From contig NZ_CP117229.1 of the NCBI RefSeq assembly GCF_028596125.1, positions 790,001 to 854,000 of the forward strand: a stretch of 64,000 bases of DNA, written 5' to 3'. The position numbers and the translations under genes are program-made. A model generated the notes under the pieces. The model saw only the letters and a list, made by a program, of their open reading frames with translations, searched no databases and was not told where the DNA came from. Shown here in pieces: positions 1 to 9,534 of the stretch. The first letter of the stretch is position 1; every line of letters starts with the position of its first letter. Source of the DNA: Listeria innocua (GTDB lineage: Bacteria > Bacillota > Bacilli > Lactobacillales > Listeriaceae).

Positions 1-301
1 CCAGTTCAGCTTGCCGGCGATACATATCTTGTTGATGTTCTTTAAGTACAGCGATTCGTTCTGATACTGTTTCGTCGCCACATTTAGTTAATTCAACAAT
101 TTCTTTCTGTTTCGCAAGTGGCATTCCAGTGACACGTAAACAAGTAAGTAATTCAAGCCAGTGCAGGGCATCATTATCGAAAATCCGGTTATTATTTTTA
201 TCACGTGCTAGAAATGGAATTAACCCTTCTCGTTCATAGTAGCGAATCGTATGGGCGCTTAAACCCGTGTGCTCGGAAGCTTCTTTAATTGTTTGTTGCA
301 C
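1..301 (-). CDS. MerR-family transcriptional regulator (3' end cut by window edge)
   Basis: Reading the minus strand from a GTG at 301 gives about 100 residues of a MerR-family activator. An N-terminal winged helix-turn-helix carries the family motif TIRYYEREGLI, followed by the start of the coiled-coil dimerisation helix (KEIVELTKCGDE, then a run of E, R, K and Q). A GAGGTGA ribosome binding site lies just upstream of the GTG. The C-terminal end lies outside the window. It faces the aldo/keto reductase gene, and the intervening promoter has the stretched spacer and dyad typical of MerR targets, so it probably controls that gene and itself. The inducer cannot be read from the sequence; small aldehyde or electrophile sensing is common in MerR proteins paired with reductases, but that is inference. 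Confidence 0.85.
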   Translation of the reverse strand, partial: MQQTIKEASEHTGLSAHTIRYYEREGLIPFLARDKNNNRIFDNDALHWLELLTCLRVTGMPLAKQKEIVELTKCGDETVSERIAVLKEHQQDMYRRQAEL

Positions 302-358
302 TAAAATCACCTCTTTTTTTCTTAATAATAGCACCTTGAAAATCGAAAAGCCAAATGT

Positions 359-389
359 TTGCCTTTGAGTATACTCTAAGGTGTATAGT
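359..389 (+). promoter_or_regulatory. MerR-type promoter with operator in a 19-bp spacer
   Basis: A TTGCCT -35 (359-364) and a TATAGT -10 (384-389) are separated by 19 bp instead of 17. The spacer region holds a dyad centred on GAGTATACTC (near 362-381). Over-long spacers with a central dyad are the hallmark of MerR-family promoters, where the regulator untwists the DNA to allow transcription. The site lies between the divergent MerR gene and the aldo/keto reductase. Confidence 0.8.
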
Positions 390-421
390 AAACGTGTTAA
401 TACTTTTAGGAGGCGGATAAA

Positions 422-1246
422 TTGAACTTAAAAGATACAGTAAAACTTGCAAATGGTGTAGAAATGCCCCGTTTAGGATTTGGCGTATGGAAAGTACAAG
501 ACGGCGACGAAGCAGTAAATTCTGTTAAATGGGCAATCGAAGCTGGTTACATTAGCATTGATACAGCTGCTGCTTACAAAAATGAAGAAGGTGTTGGTCA
601 AGCGATTAAAGAGTCTGGCGTTAAAAGAGAAGACTTATTCGTAACAACCAAACTTTGGAATGCAGAGCAAGGCTATGAATCTACTCTAGCTGCTTTTGAT
701 GAAAGCTTACGTAAACTAGAACTTGATTATGTAGACCTTTATTTAATTCACTGGCCAGTCGAAGGAAAATTCAAAGATACTTGGCGCGCTTTTGAAAAAT
801 TATATAAAGATAAACGCGTTCGAGCAATTGGCGTATGTAACTTCCACGAACATCACCTAAAAGAATTAATGGAAGATGCGGAAATCGCTCCAATGGTTAA
901 CCAAATTGAATTACATCCGCAATTAACACAAGAACCATTACGTAAATTCTGTGCTGAAAACAACATTGTAGTAGAAGCTTGGTCTCCACTTGGTAACGGT
1001 AAACTTCTTGCTAACCCAGAAATTAAAGCAATTGCTGATGCACATGGTAAATCAGTTGCACAAGTTATTCTTCGCTGGGACTTACAAATTGGCGTAGTTA
1101 CTATTCCAAAATCAGTTCACCAAGAACGTATTATCCAAAATGCCGATATTTTCGACTTCGAATTAAGTGATGAAGAAGTTGCAAAAATCAGCGGATTAAA
1201 TAAAGATGAAAGAACTGGCCCAGACCCAGATAATTTCAATTTCTAA
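422..1246 (+). CDS. Aldo/keto reductase
   Basis: This 274-residue protein is an NAD(P)H-dependent aldo/keto reductase with a TIM-barrel fold, reducing aldehydes or ketones in the cytosol. Visible family signatures are [10 protein letters not shown] near the start, the catalytic Asp and Tyr region ([15 protein letters not shown]), the [12 protein letters not shown] strand, and the cofactor-binding [10 protein letters not shown] segment near residue 230. The start is a TTG placed after a strong AGGAGGCGG ribosome binding site. The gene is preceded by a MerR-type promoter and followed by its own terminator, so it is probably a single-gene transcript induced through the neighbouring MerR protein. 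Substrate is unknown; methylglyoxal or diketogluconate-type reductases are the closest general family. Confidence 0.92.
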   Translation: MNLKDTVKLANGVEMPRLGFGVWKVQDGDEAVNSVKWAIEAGYISIDTAAAYKNEEGVGQAIKESGVKREDLFVTTKLWNAEQGYESTLAAFDESLRKLELDYVDLYLIHWPVEGKFKDTWRAFEKLYKDKRVRAIGVCNFHEHHLKELMEDAEIAPMVNQIELHPQLTQEPLRKFCAENNIVVEAWSPLGNGKLLANPEIKAIADAHGKSVAQVILRWDLQIGVVTIPKSVHQERIIQNADIFDFELSDEEVAKISGLNKDERTGPDPDNFNF

Positions 1247-1277
1247 AAGAAAAACGAAGAAACTGCTAATTAAAATA

Positions 1278-1315
1278 AAATCCCTTCCGACTTTTCATAG
1301 CGGGAGGGATTTTTG
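1278..1315 (+). terminator. Rho-independent terminator after the aldo/keto reductase
   Basis: An inverted repeat (AAAATCCCTTCCG ... CGGGAGGGATTTTT) with a T run follows the reductase stop codon and precedes the next gene. Confidence 0.8.
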
Positions 1316-1356
1316 CTATGTTTTTATGCTACAATAAACTAAAAAAAGAGGTTACT

Positions 1357-2325
1357 ATGGAGCGAAAAACGATTATTCAAAAGCGGTTCATAAACCAAAG
1401 ATTAGCTGAGACTACATGGCTTTCGTCCCCTGAAGAAGTAGTGTTTCATTTTGGTGCGATGCAGTCTCAAAATTATGGTCAATCACTTTGGGCAGTTGGA
1501 AGTAGATTAATTACTCCAAATGAGCAAACTGTAAAACAAGCGATTGATGAAGGTGAAATTATCCGAACGTGGCTTTTGCGAGGAACAATTCATCTTTTTT
1601 CGGCACGTGATTATCACTGGTTGATGGATTTAATTGCCCCGAGGATAGATAAAATTTGTAAGCCATATCGAACTAAATTAGGTTTAACAGAAGACATTCT
1701 AAGTAAATCTACGGAGGTTGTAAAAACACTTGTAGCAGAGCATGCGATAACGCGAAAAGACTTAGCTCTGAACTTAGCGAAACATGATTTACCTAGCAGC
1801 GGCATCCCGTTTGCGCAGTTATTGGTCTACTTAAGCTCGCGGAAAATTATTTGCTCTGGCGCGGATGAAACCTTTCGAAACACAATTCATATTCCAGCTC
1901 CTGAGTACACTTATACCCGAGAAGAAGCGTTGAAAGAATTGGCAAAGCGCTACATACAAAGCCACGCGCCAGCTACTTTAAAAGACTTTTGCTTTTGGTC
2001 TGGATTGACCGTTACCGATGCAAAAATAGCTCTAGAAGATTTCACTAAAGAAGGCGACTTTTATTTATCCAGTACAATTGAAAAAAGTAGTCCAGTACAC
2101 ACGGTTCCGCTAGCAGGTTTTGATGAGTGGATTATCGGATACATTGACCGCTCCATCGTTTTACCTGAAGAGTGGCATGAAGCAATTATAACGAAGAATG
2201 GGATTTTTAGACCAGCGATTATTTCAGCCGGCCAAGTCGTGGATAAATGGGAAAAACCTAAGAAAAAAGCGGAACTAACTGGGGATTACTGGAACCGTTA
2301 CATCCAGTTTCGGAATATGCTATAG
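1357..2325 (+). CDS. Winged-helix AlkZ/YcaQ-like protein (HTH_42 family)
   Basis: The protein is about 322 residues from the ATG at 1357, which follows an AAAGAGGT ribosome binding site; an earlier in-frame ATG at 1318 overlaps the upstream terminator and is unlikely. It matches the winged-helix family that includes the DNA glycosylases AlkZ and YcaQ. The segment FGAMQSQNYGQSLWAVGSRL contains a Q-x-Q motif like that used for catalysis in AlkZ, and RTWLLRGTIHLF is a second family block. Family members excise bulky alkylated bases or unhook crosslinks; others have no assigned activity. It stands alone between an upstream terminator and mvaA. Function as a DNA-repair glycosylase is plausible but unproven. 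Confidence 0.7.
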   Translation: MERKTIIQKRFINQRLAETTWLSSPEEVVFHFGAMQSQNYGQSLWAVGSRLITPNEQTVKQAIDEGEIIRTWLLRGTIHLFSARDYHWLMDLIAPRIDKICKPYRTKLGLTEDILSKSTEVVKTLVAEHAITRKDLALNLAKHDLPSSGIPFAQLLVYLSSRKIICSGADETFRNTIHIPAPEYTYTREEALKELAKRYIQSHAPATLKDFCFWSGLTVTDAKIALEDFTKEGDFYLSSTIEKSSPVHTVPLAGFDEWIIGYIDRSIVLPEEWHEAIITKNGIFRPAIISAGQVVDKWEKPKKKAELTGDYWNRYIQFRNML

Positions 2326-2366
2326 TCAAGTAAGTGCAGAAAATTTAATTTGAGGTGATTAAAGCA

Positions 2367-3647
2367 ATGAAAGCTTTTGATAAATTTTATAAAAAAACAT
2401 TAGAAGAACGTCGTGCGGTTTTAGCCGAATATGCTGATTTAAATGAAGAAGAACAAGCCTTTTTAGCTTCCACAGGGGCTCTTTCTCTCGATAAAGCGAA
2501 CCACATGATTGAAAATACGGTTGGCATATACTCGCTTCCACTCGGGCTAGGAATGAATATGCTATTAAATGAAAAAAATTATATTGTTCCAATGGCAATG
2601 GAGGAGCCTTCTGTCGTTGCTGCTCAAAGCTCAGGAGCAAAATTAATCGCGCAAAACGGTGGTATGAAAGGCACTGCGACTGACCGGAAAATGATCGGTC
2701 AAATTGAATTAATTAACGTGCCAGATGTCCAATCTGCGGAAGAAGAAGTGCTTGCTAACCGAGAAAAACTCATTGCTATTGCTAATGACGCCCATCCTTC
2801 TTTACAAAAAAGAGGCGGCGGGGCTGTTGATCTACAAGTACGTACAGCTAAAACGGCGAGCGAAGAAACTTTATTTATCGTTCATTTACTTGTTGATACC
2901 CAAGAAGCAATGGGGGCCAATATGGTAAATACAATGGTAGAAACGTTAGCGCCCGAATTAGAACTTTTAACGGGTGGAACGGCAAATATGCGAATTTTAT
3001 CCAATTTAGTAGATGAAGCAACCGCAACGGTGACTTGTCGACTTTCCCCTCTAAGTTTAGCGACAAAAACACAAAGTGGCGAGTGGGTACGTGATCGAAT
3101 TATTGCCGCTTATGAATTTGCAGATGCTGATATTTACCGAGCAGCCACGCACAACAAAGGAATTATGAATGGTATCGATGCAGTTATTATGGCTTTTGGA
3201 AATGATTGGCGTGCAATAGAAGCCGCAAGTCATGCCTATGCTGCCCGTACAGGAAGCTATAAGCCCATGTCTAAGTGGTCCAAAGATCAAGACGGATATT
3301 TGGTTGGCGAATTAACTTTACCAATGCCAGTCGCCTTTGTAGGAGGTTCTATCGGGATTCATCCGATCGCCAGCCTTTCGAAAAAAATTGCACGAGTAGA
3401 ATCGGCGAAAGAACTAGCTATGTTAGTATGCGCAGTTGGCTTAACGCAAAATTTAGCCGCTTTAAAGGCACTCGTTACGGAAGGCATCCAGCGTGGACAT
3501 ATGTCGTTACAAGCAAAATCACTGGCAATGACAGCGGGAGCAGAAGCAAATGAAATCGAAAAAGTAGCCAAGTTTTTACAAGAAAGCAAACAAATGAATG
3601 TTATGGCAGCGAAAGCATATATCGCTACTTTACGATCTGAAAAATAA
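2367..3647 (+). CDS. mvaA: Hydroxymethylglutaryl-CoA reductase, degradative-type (class II)
   Basis: This 426-residue enzyme reduces HMG-CoA to mevalonate, feeding isoprenoid synthesis by the mevalonate pathway in the cytosol. Class II signatures are present: ENTVGIYSLPLGLGMN around residues 52-67 with the catalytic Glu, QEAMGANMVNTM in the middle, GNDWRAIEAASHAYA with the catalytic Asp region, and a C-terminal GHMSLQA block with the catalytic His. Length fits the class. The ATG at 2367 follows GAGGTGATT; an upstream GTG at 2355 lies within that ribosome binding site and is less likely. The neighbours are not mevalonate genes, so it is probably expressed as a single gene. Confidence 0.95.
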   Translation: MKAFDKFYKKTLEERRAVLAEYADLNEEEQAFLASTGALSLDKANHMIENTVGIYSLPLGLGMNMLLNEKNYIVPMAMEEPSVVAAQSSGAKLIAQNGGMKGTATDRKMIGQIELINVPDVQSAEEEVLANREKLIAIANDAHPSLQKRGGGAVDLQVRTAKTASEETLFIVHLLVDTQEAMGANMVNTMVETLAPELELLTGGTANMRILSNLVDEATATVTCRLSPLSLATKTQSGEWVRDRIIAAYEFADADIYRAATHNKGIMNGIDAVIMAFGNDWRAIEAASHAYAARTGSYKPMSKWSKDQDGYLVGELTLPMPVAFVGGSIGIHPIASLSKKIARVESAKELAMLVCAVGLTQNLAALKALVTEGIQRGHMSLQAKSLAMTAGAEANEIEKVAKFLQESKQMNVMAAKAYIATLRSEK

Positions 3648-3843
3648 AAGTCTATGTAAACGACCTTTACAAAAACTTAACAATACATTCGGAACGCGTT
3701 AAAGCCTTTATTTTCAACGTTTCACATTGTTTTTAATAGAACTTCCTTTACAAAATGAAAAAAATCTATTTACCTCGCTTTTACTTTCTTTTATGATGAA
3801 AAAAGAGTGAAATTACAAGATTACAAACAAAAAGGAGATTTTC

Positions 3844-5478
3844 ATGGGAGACATAAATATTCAGCAGATGATTTTTCAATTTATTGGAGGACTTGGAATT
3901 TTTCTTTTCGGCATTAAATACATGGGAGACGGGCTGCAAATGGCAGCTGGAGATAGACTCCGTGACATTTTAGATAAGTACACGACGAATCCTTTTATGG
4001 GTGTACTTGCCGGAATTTTAGTTACTGTATTAATTCAAAGTAGCTCAGGTACAACTGTTTTGACGGTCGGGTTAGTAAGTGCCGGGTTTATGACCTTAAA
4101 ACAAGCAATTGGTGTTATCATGGGGGCGAACATTGGAACAACCGTGACCGCCTTTATTATTGGTATTAAGTTATCCGAGTATTCTTTACCAATAATTGCT
4201 GTAGGAGCAGTACTTTTATTCTTCTTTAAAAATCATAAAGTAAAAAATATTGGACAAGTATTCTTTGGATTTGGTGCGTTATTTTATGGACTGGATTTGA
4301 TGGGACAAGGGATGAAGCCTCTTGCTAGCATGGAAGCTTTTCATGAGTTAACTGCGCAAATGAGTACGAATCCATTCTTAGGTTTGTTAATCGGAACGAT
4401 CTTTACCGCGGTAGTGCAGTCTTCAAGTGCTACTATCGGGATATTACAAGAGCTATATGGGCAAGGTGCAATTGACCTTCAAGCCGCATTACCAGTTTTA
4501 TTTGGAGATAATATTGGTACAACGATCACAGCGGTTCTTGCTGCCATTGGAGCTAGTGTTGCTGCTAAACGTGCAGCAGCGACTCATGTTATTTTCAACT
4601 TACTCGGCGCAATTATATTCATGTTGATTTTGCCACTTTTCACATCGCTCGTAGCTTATATGCAAGGTTTATTTGGACTAAATCCAGAAATGACCATTGC
4701 GGTTGCTCACGGAACGTTTAATGTGACAAATACATTTATTCAATTCTGGTTTATTGGGGCCTTTGCTTGGCTAGTAACAAAACTCATACCAGGAGACGAT
4801 TCGCGCATTGATTATAAAGTGAAACATCTAGATACAAACTTAATCGATCAGTCACCAGGGATTGCACTTGAAATGGCACGCGAGGAAACACTGCGCATGG
4901 CAGATTATGCCAAATTAGGCTTACAAGAAGCAAAAGAATATCTCGTTAATCAGGAGCCAAAACATGCCGAGTCAACTGTTCAGGTTGAAGAAGCAGTAAA
5001 TAATTTAGACCGAAAAATCACCGAATACTTAACTAAAATTTCTTCGGTTGCTTTAACAAACAATGAAACAGAAGAACATGCGCTGATGCTTGATACCGTT
5101 CGTGATATTGAACGGGTGGGCGATCACATGGAGAACATCGTAGAAAATATCGACCAACTGATTAAAAACAAAGCAAAAATGTCCGAAGAAGCTTCCACAC
5201 AGCTAATCGAAATGTTTGAACTGACAACATCTAATTTCGAACGAGCAGTGAAAGCAATGCACAAAAAAGATCGAGCGCTTGCTGAAGAAACTATTTTGGT
5301 TGAAAAAGATATTGATAAAGCAGAACGCAGATTACGTAAAAGTCACATCCGTCGCTTAAATGAAGGCAAATGCCAAGTCGTTAGTGGAATTTTATATATC
5401 GATATTGTAAGTGATTTAGAACGAATTGGTGACCATGCAAATAACATTGCAGAGTCTGTTTTAGAATTAAACGAATAA
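3844..5478 (+). CDS. Na+/phosphate cotransporter with PhoU-like C-terminus
   Basis: The 544-residue membrane protein belongs to the NptA/PNaS family that couples phosphate import to sodium. The N-terminal 310 residues hold two inverted transport repeats, each marked by a QSSS motif (LIQSSSGTT near residue 64 and VVQSSSAT near residue 196), with about eight to ten hydrophobic segments. The C-terminal part, about 340-540, is helical and PhoU-like, with the repeated phrases DIERVGDHMENI and DLERIGDHANNI typical of metal-binding PhoU repeats. The ribosome binding site is AAAGGAG. A terminator follows, so the gene stands alone. Confidence 0.9.
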   Translation: MGDINIQQMIFQFIGGLGIFLFGIKYMGDGLQMAAGDRLRDILDKYTTNPFMGVLAGILVTVLIQSSSGTTVLTVGLVSAGFMTLKQAIGVIMGANIGTTVTAFIIGIKLSEYSLPIIAVGAVLLFFFKNHKVKNIGQVFFGFGALFYGLDLMGQGMKPLASMEAFHELTAQMSTNPFLGLLIGTIFTAVVQSSSATIGILQELYGQGAIDLQAALPVLFGDNIGTTITAVLAAIGASVAAKRAAATHVIFNLLGAIIFMLILPLFTSLVAYMQGLFGLNPEMTIAVAHGTFNVTNTFIQFWFIGAFAWLVTKLIPGDDSRIDYKVKHLDTNLIDQSPGIALEMAREETLRMADYAKLGLQEAKEYLVNQEPKHAESTVQVEEAVNNLDRKITEYLTKISSVALTNNETEEHALMLDTVRDIERVGDHMENIVENIDQLIKNKAKMSEEASTQLIEMFELTTSNFERAVKAMHKKDRALAEETILVEKDIDKAERRLRKSHIRRLNEGKCQVVSGILYIDIVSDLERIGDHANNIAESVLELNE

Positions 5479-5484
5479 TAATCA

Positions 5485-5524
5485 AAAAGAAATTAGCTAT
5501 CGTTTTAGCTAGTTTCTTTTTTTT
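5485..5524 (+). terminator. Terminator after the Na/Pi cotransporter
   Basis: The inverted repeat AAGAAATTAGCTA / TTTAGCTAGTTTCTT is followed by a run of T residues. Confidence 0.8.
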
Positions 5525-5633
5525 GTTAAAAATCTACACTTTTTCTAGTCCTTGTGAAGCATTGAGTATAAGCGAATAGTGGTGTAGAATAAGAATGATT
5601 ATAAAACTAGAATGACTGGAAGTGTTGAGTCTT

Positions 5634-8600
5634 ATGCGAAATAGAAAAACGATGGATGGAAATACCGCCGCAGCTTATATTTCTTACGCATTTACAGAAG
5701 TTGCAGCAATCTATCCGATTACCCCTTCCTCCACCATGGCTGAACTTGTGGATGAATGGTCTTCAAAAAACAAGAAAAATTTATTCAATGAACCCGTAAA
5801 AGTAGTAGAAATGCAATCAGAAGCAGGAGCAGCAGGAACAGTTCACGGCTCACTTCAAGCAGGAGCCTTAACGAGCACATATACAGCGAGTCAAGGTTTA
5901 CTTTTAATGATTCCGAATATGTACAAAATTGCCGGCGAACTATTACCAACTGTTTTCCATGTTTCTGCAAGAACAATTTCTGCAGCCTCACTTAATATTT
6001 TTGGCGATCATAGTGATGTGATGGCAGCGCGCCAAACTGGATTTGCGATGCTTGCAGAAGGTTCCGTGCAAGAAGTAATGGACTTATCTGCCGTTGCCCA
6101 TCTAGCCTCGTTAAAAGGGAGTTTACCATTTTTAAATTTCTTTGACGGCTTCCGGACGAGCCATGAATTACAAAAAGTCGAAGTGCTCGAATATGACGAA
6201 TTAGAAAATTTACTTGATAAAGAGGCCTTACAACAATTCAGAAATCGCGCAATGACGCCAAATAATCCTAAAACACTAGGTTCCAACCAAAATCCAGACA
6301 TCTTTTTCCAACAAAGAGAAACGGTGAATCGTTATTACGAGGAAATCCCTAGTATCGTTCAAAACTACATGCAAGAAATTAATCAGCTTCGTGGCACAGA
6401 CTATGACTTAGTAAATTACTACGGAGCGGAAGATGCAACAGACGTTATTGTGGCGATGGGCTCTGTAACACCTGTCATCGAACAAGTGATTGATTATTTA
6501 ACTACCCAAGGCAAAAAAGTAGGGCTATTAAATATTCGTTTATACCGTCCTTTCCCAGCAGAAACTTTCTTAGCAAAACTACCGAAAACAGTGGAACGTG
6601 TGGCTGTTTTAGACCGGACAAAAGAACCAGGATCAGGCGGGGAACCACTTTTACTTGATGTACAAAGTGTGCTTTATGATAGTGAAACGCGTCCGCTCGT
6701 TATTGGCGGTAGATATGGCTTAGGTTCAAAAGATGTTACACCAGACCAGATTCTTGGTGTTTATTCGCACCTAACGACCGAAAAACCAAAACCGCGCTTT
6801 ACGATTGGAATTACAGACGACATTACGAACCTTTCCATTGAAAATACTGGACCAAGTGATCTGACTTCAGCAAAAACATTCCAATGTAAATTCTGGGGTT
6901 TCGGCTCGGACGGCACAGTTGGCGCGAATAAAGCCGCAATTAAAATCATTGGGGATAATACCGATTTATATGCGCAAGGCTATTTCTCCTATGATTCGAA
7001 AAAATCGGGCGGGCTAACCGTTTCGCATTTGCGTTTTGGTGAAAACCGCATTCGTTCTGCCTATTTAATCCAACAAGCTGATTTTGTTTCATGCTCCACC
7101 TCGGCCTATTTACGCTCCTATGATTTATTAAAAGGCTTAAAACCAGGCGGAACTTTCTTACTCAATACGATTTGGGAAGGCGAGCAGCTAGAACGCCATT
7201 TACCAGCTGCGATGCGCGAATATATTGCGAAAAATAATATTCAATTTTATACATTAAATGCGATGAGAATTGCGGGTGAAGCTGGACTTGGTAGAAGAAT
7301 TAATACCGTTATGCAAACGGCCTTTTTCCGAGTGACCGATATTTTACCGTTCGAAAAAGCACTGGCTGATTTAAAAGCATCGGCTATCGCTACTTACGGG
7401 AAAAAAGATATGGCAGTTGCGGAGAAAAATATTCTCGCGATGGACCAAACAGTTGCTAACTTGCATAAAGTAGAAGTGCCGGAAAGCTGGGCAAATCCAG
7501 TTTTAACAGCAGAAGCAAGTACCGCCACTGAAAAACCAGCGTATGTTAAAAATATTCTGGAACCTGTGAACCGTTTAGAAGGGGACAACTTGACTGTTGG
7601 TGATTTAATTTCTAACGGTATGGTAAGCGGCGCATATCCTCCAGGGACAGCAGCTTACGAAAAGCGTGGTATCGCACTTGAAGTTCCCGAATGGATTTCT
7701 GAAAACTGTACGATGTGTAATGAATGTGCCTTTGTTTGTCCGCATGCAGCAATCCGTCCAATTTTAACGAATGAAGAAGAAATGGAATCTGCACCAGAAG
7801 GCTTTATGACACGAGAAATGCGCGGAAAAGATGGACTTCGTTATCGTATTCAAGTTTCACCAATGGATTGTACTGGCTGTAACTTATGTGCGGAAACATG
7901 TCCGGCGAAAGATAAAGCGCTCGTAATGAAACCTTTTGAAGAAGTTGCCGCAAAAGAAAATCCGAATTGGTCATTTGCGATTAATGTCAAACCAAAGAAA
8001 AATCCTGGTAAGAAAAATACTGTTCCCGGCAGTCAATTTGAACAACCGTTACTTGAGTTCTCAGGAGCTTGCGCAGGTTGTGGTGAAACCCCTTATGTTA
8101 AATTATTAACGCAAATGTTTGGCGATCGAATGATGATTGCTAATGCGACTGGCTGTTCCTCGATTTGGGGCGCATCTGCACCAGCAACGCCTTATACTGT
8201 GAATGATCAAGGACACGGCCCGGCGTGGGGAAATTCTTTATTAGAAGATAATGCAGAATATGGTTACGGCATGTATTTGGCGAACCAAACGATGCGAAAA
8301 GCTTTAAATAATAAAGTCACAAAAGCACTTGCGAATGAAACAATATCAGAAGGCTTACGTGAGGCTCTTTCTGATTGGCAAAATCAAATGGACGTTTCAG
8401 AAGACACACGTGACCGAGCAGAAGCTTTGCAACTCGCCCTTTTAAATGAAATGAAAGGAAATGCCTTGCTTGAATCTATTTACCGTGACAGAGAATTATT
8501 TATTAAACGGTCGCAGTGGATGATAGGTGGCGATGGTTGGGCTTATGACATCGGATTTGGCGGAATTGACCATGTTTTAGCATCAGGTGAAGATGTGAAT

Positions 8601-9284
8601 ATTTTTGTAATGGATAATGAAGTATACTCCAACACAGGCGGTCAATCATCCAAAGCAACCCCAACTGCTGCAATCGCTAAATTTGCTTCTGGTGGAAAAT
8701 CAGTCGGTAAAAAAGATCTTGGAATCATGGCCATGAGTTACGGTAATATTTATGTTGCTCAAATTGCGATGGGTGCAAGTAAACGCCAAACCTTGAAAGC
8801 TATCGAGGAAGCGGAGGCTTATCCAGGTCCATCGTTAATTATCGCTTATACGCCATGTATTAACCACGGGATTTCTAGCGGGATGAAGACGATGCTTAGC
8901 GAAACTCAAAAAGCAGTCGAATGCGGATACTGGAGCTTATATCGTTATAATCCTTTACTAGAAGAAAAAGGTAAAAATCCGATGGTTATGGATTATAAAA
9001 AAGTGGATTTTGATCAATTTGAAGACTTCTTAAAACGCGAAACACGCTATTCTGCATTATATAAAGCGAATCCAGAAGTAGCAGCTAAATTGTCCGAAAA
9101 AACACGCTTAGATGCTGAGAAACGCTTCAAACGCTATGCGACAATGGCAGGTCTTGATTTAGAAAAAATATTGAAGAAAAAAGAAGTATCTGAAGAAGCA
9201 ACCAAAAAACCAGTAGATGATGACCGCGCAGCAAGAAAAGCAGCTAGAGAAGCTAGAAGATTAGCGCGAGAACAAGAAAAATAA
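5634..9284 (+). CDS. nifJ: Pyruvate:flavodoxin (ferredoxin) oxidoreductase
   Basis: This 1216-residue single-chain enzyme oxidatively decarboxylates pyruvate to acetyl-CoA, passing electrons to flavodoxin or ferredoxin. Domains in order: N-terminal pyruvate/thiamine-binding domain (YPITPSSTMAE), transketolase-C-like and gamma domains, a two-[4Fe-4S] ferredoxin domain (CTMCNECAFVCP and CTGCNLCAETCP near residues 690-760), the proximal cluster Cys pair (CAGCGETPYVK), and the C-terminal thiamine-pyrophosphate domain (GDGWAYDIGFGG, DNEVYSNTGGQ). I chose ATG 5634; GGAAG lies 11 bases upstream, and GTG 5622 or TTG 5625 are too close to it. The last 40 residues are a highly charged Lys/Arg/Glu tail after the usual end of the family. 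A perfect 36-nt terminator palindrome follows directly. Confidence 0.95.
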   Translation: MRNRKTMDGNTAAAYISYAFTEVAAIYPITPSSTMAELVDEWSSKNKKNLFNEPVKVVEMQSEAGAAGTVHGSLQAGALTSTYTASQGLLLMIPNMYKIAGELLPTVFHVSARTISAASLNIFGDHSDVMAARQTGFAMLAEGSVQEVMDLSAVAHLASLKGSLPFLNFFDGFRTSHELQKVEVLEYDELENLLDKEALQQFRNRAMTPNNPKTLGSNQNPDIFFQQRETVNRYYEEIPSIVQNYMQEINQLRGTDYDLVNYYGAEDATDVIVAMGSVTPVIEQVIDYLTTQGKKVGLLNIRLYRPFPAETFLAKLPKTVERVAVLDRTKEPGSGGEPLLLDVQSVLYDSETRPLVIGGRYGLGSKDVTPDQILGVYSHLTTEKPKPRFTIGITDDITNLSIENTGPSDLTSAKTFQCKFWGFGSDGTVGANKAAIKIIGDNTDLYAQGYFSYDSKKSGGLTVSHLRFGENRIRSAYLIQQADFVSCSTSAYLRSYDLLKGLKPGGTFLLNTIWEGEQLERHLPAAMREYIAKNNIQFYTLNAMRIAGEAGLGRRINTVMQTAFFRVTDILPFEKALADLKASAIATYGKKDMAVAEKNILAMDQTVANLHKVEVPESWANPVLTAEASTATEKPAYVKNILEPVNRLEGDNLTVGDLISNGMVSGAYPPGTAAYEKRGIALEVPEWISENCTMCNECAFVCPHAAIRPILTNEEEMESAPEGFMTREMRGKDGLRYRIQVSPMDCTGCNLCAETCPAKDKALVMKPFEEVAAKENPNWSFAINVKPKKNPGKKNTVPGSQFEQPLLEFSGACAGCGETPYVKLLTQMFGDRMMIANATGCSSIWGASAPATPYTVNDQGHGPAWGNSLLEDNAEYGYGMYLANQTMRKALNNKVTKALANETISEGLREALSDWQNQMDVSEDTRDRAEALQLALLNEMKGNALLESIYRDRELFIKRSQWMIGGDGWAYDIGFGGIDHVLASGEDVNIFVMDNEVYSNTGGQSSKATPTAAIAKFASGGKSVGKKDLGIMAMSYGNIYVAQIAMGASKRQTLKAIEEAEAYPGPSLIIAYTPCINHGISSGMKTMLSETQKAVECGYWSLYRYNPLLEEKGKNPMVMDYKKVDFDQFEDFLKRETRYSALYKANPEVAAKLSEKTRLDAEKRFKRYATMAGLDLEKILKKKEVSEEATKKPVDDDRAARKAAREARRLAREQEK

Positions 9285-9318
9285 AGAGAAGACCCAGTGA
9301 TCACTGGGTCTTCTCTTT
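9283..9318 (+). terminator. Perfect-palindrome terminator after nifJ
   Basis: A 36-nt perfect inverted repeat (left arm AAAGAGAAGACCCAGTGA) begins within the nifJ stop codon. The right arm ends in TCTCTTTATTT, giving only a short U-tract. The following 215 bases, to the end of fbp, hold no gene that I can see. Confidence 0.75.
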
Positions 9319-9534
9319 ATTTGCTTTTGATCTGTGGGAATCAGAAGCTAAGTGGGAATGAATAGATATTCTTTTATGAACGTTATAAAGAAATAACTAC
9401 TATTTTAATATAACTTTTTTTACTAAAACGTGCACTAGTAAAAATAGAACATAAATAGTTAATAACGCTTTATTTGTTGCAGCCCAGTCAGTCTAGCACT
9501 TGTGAAAGTTTTATGACAATTCTAAATCTATCGT

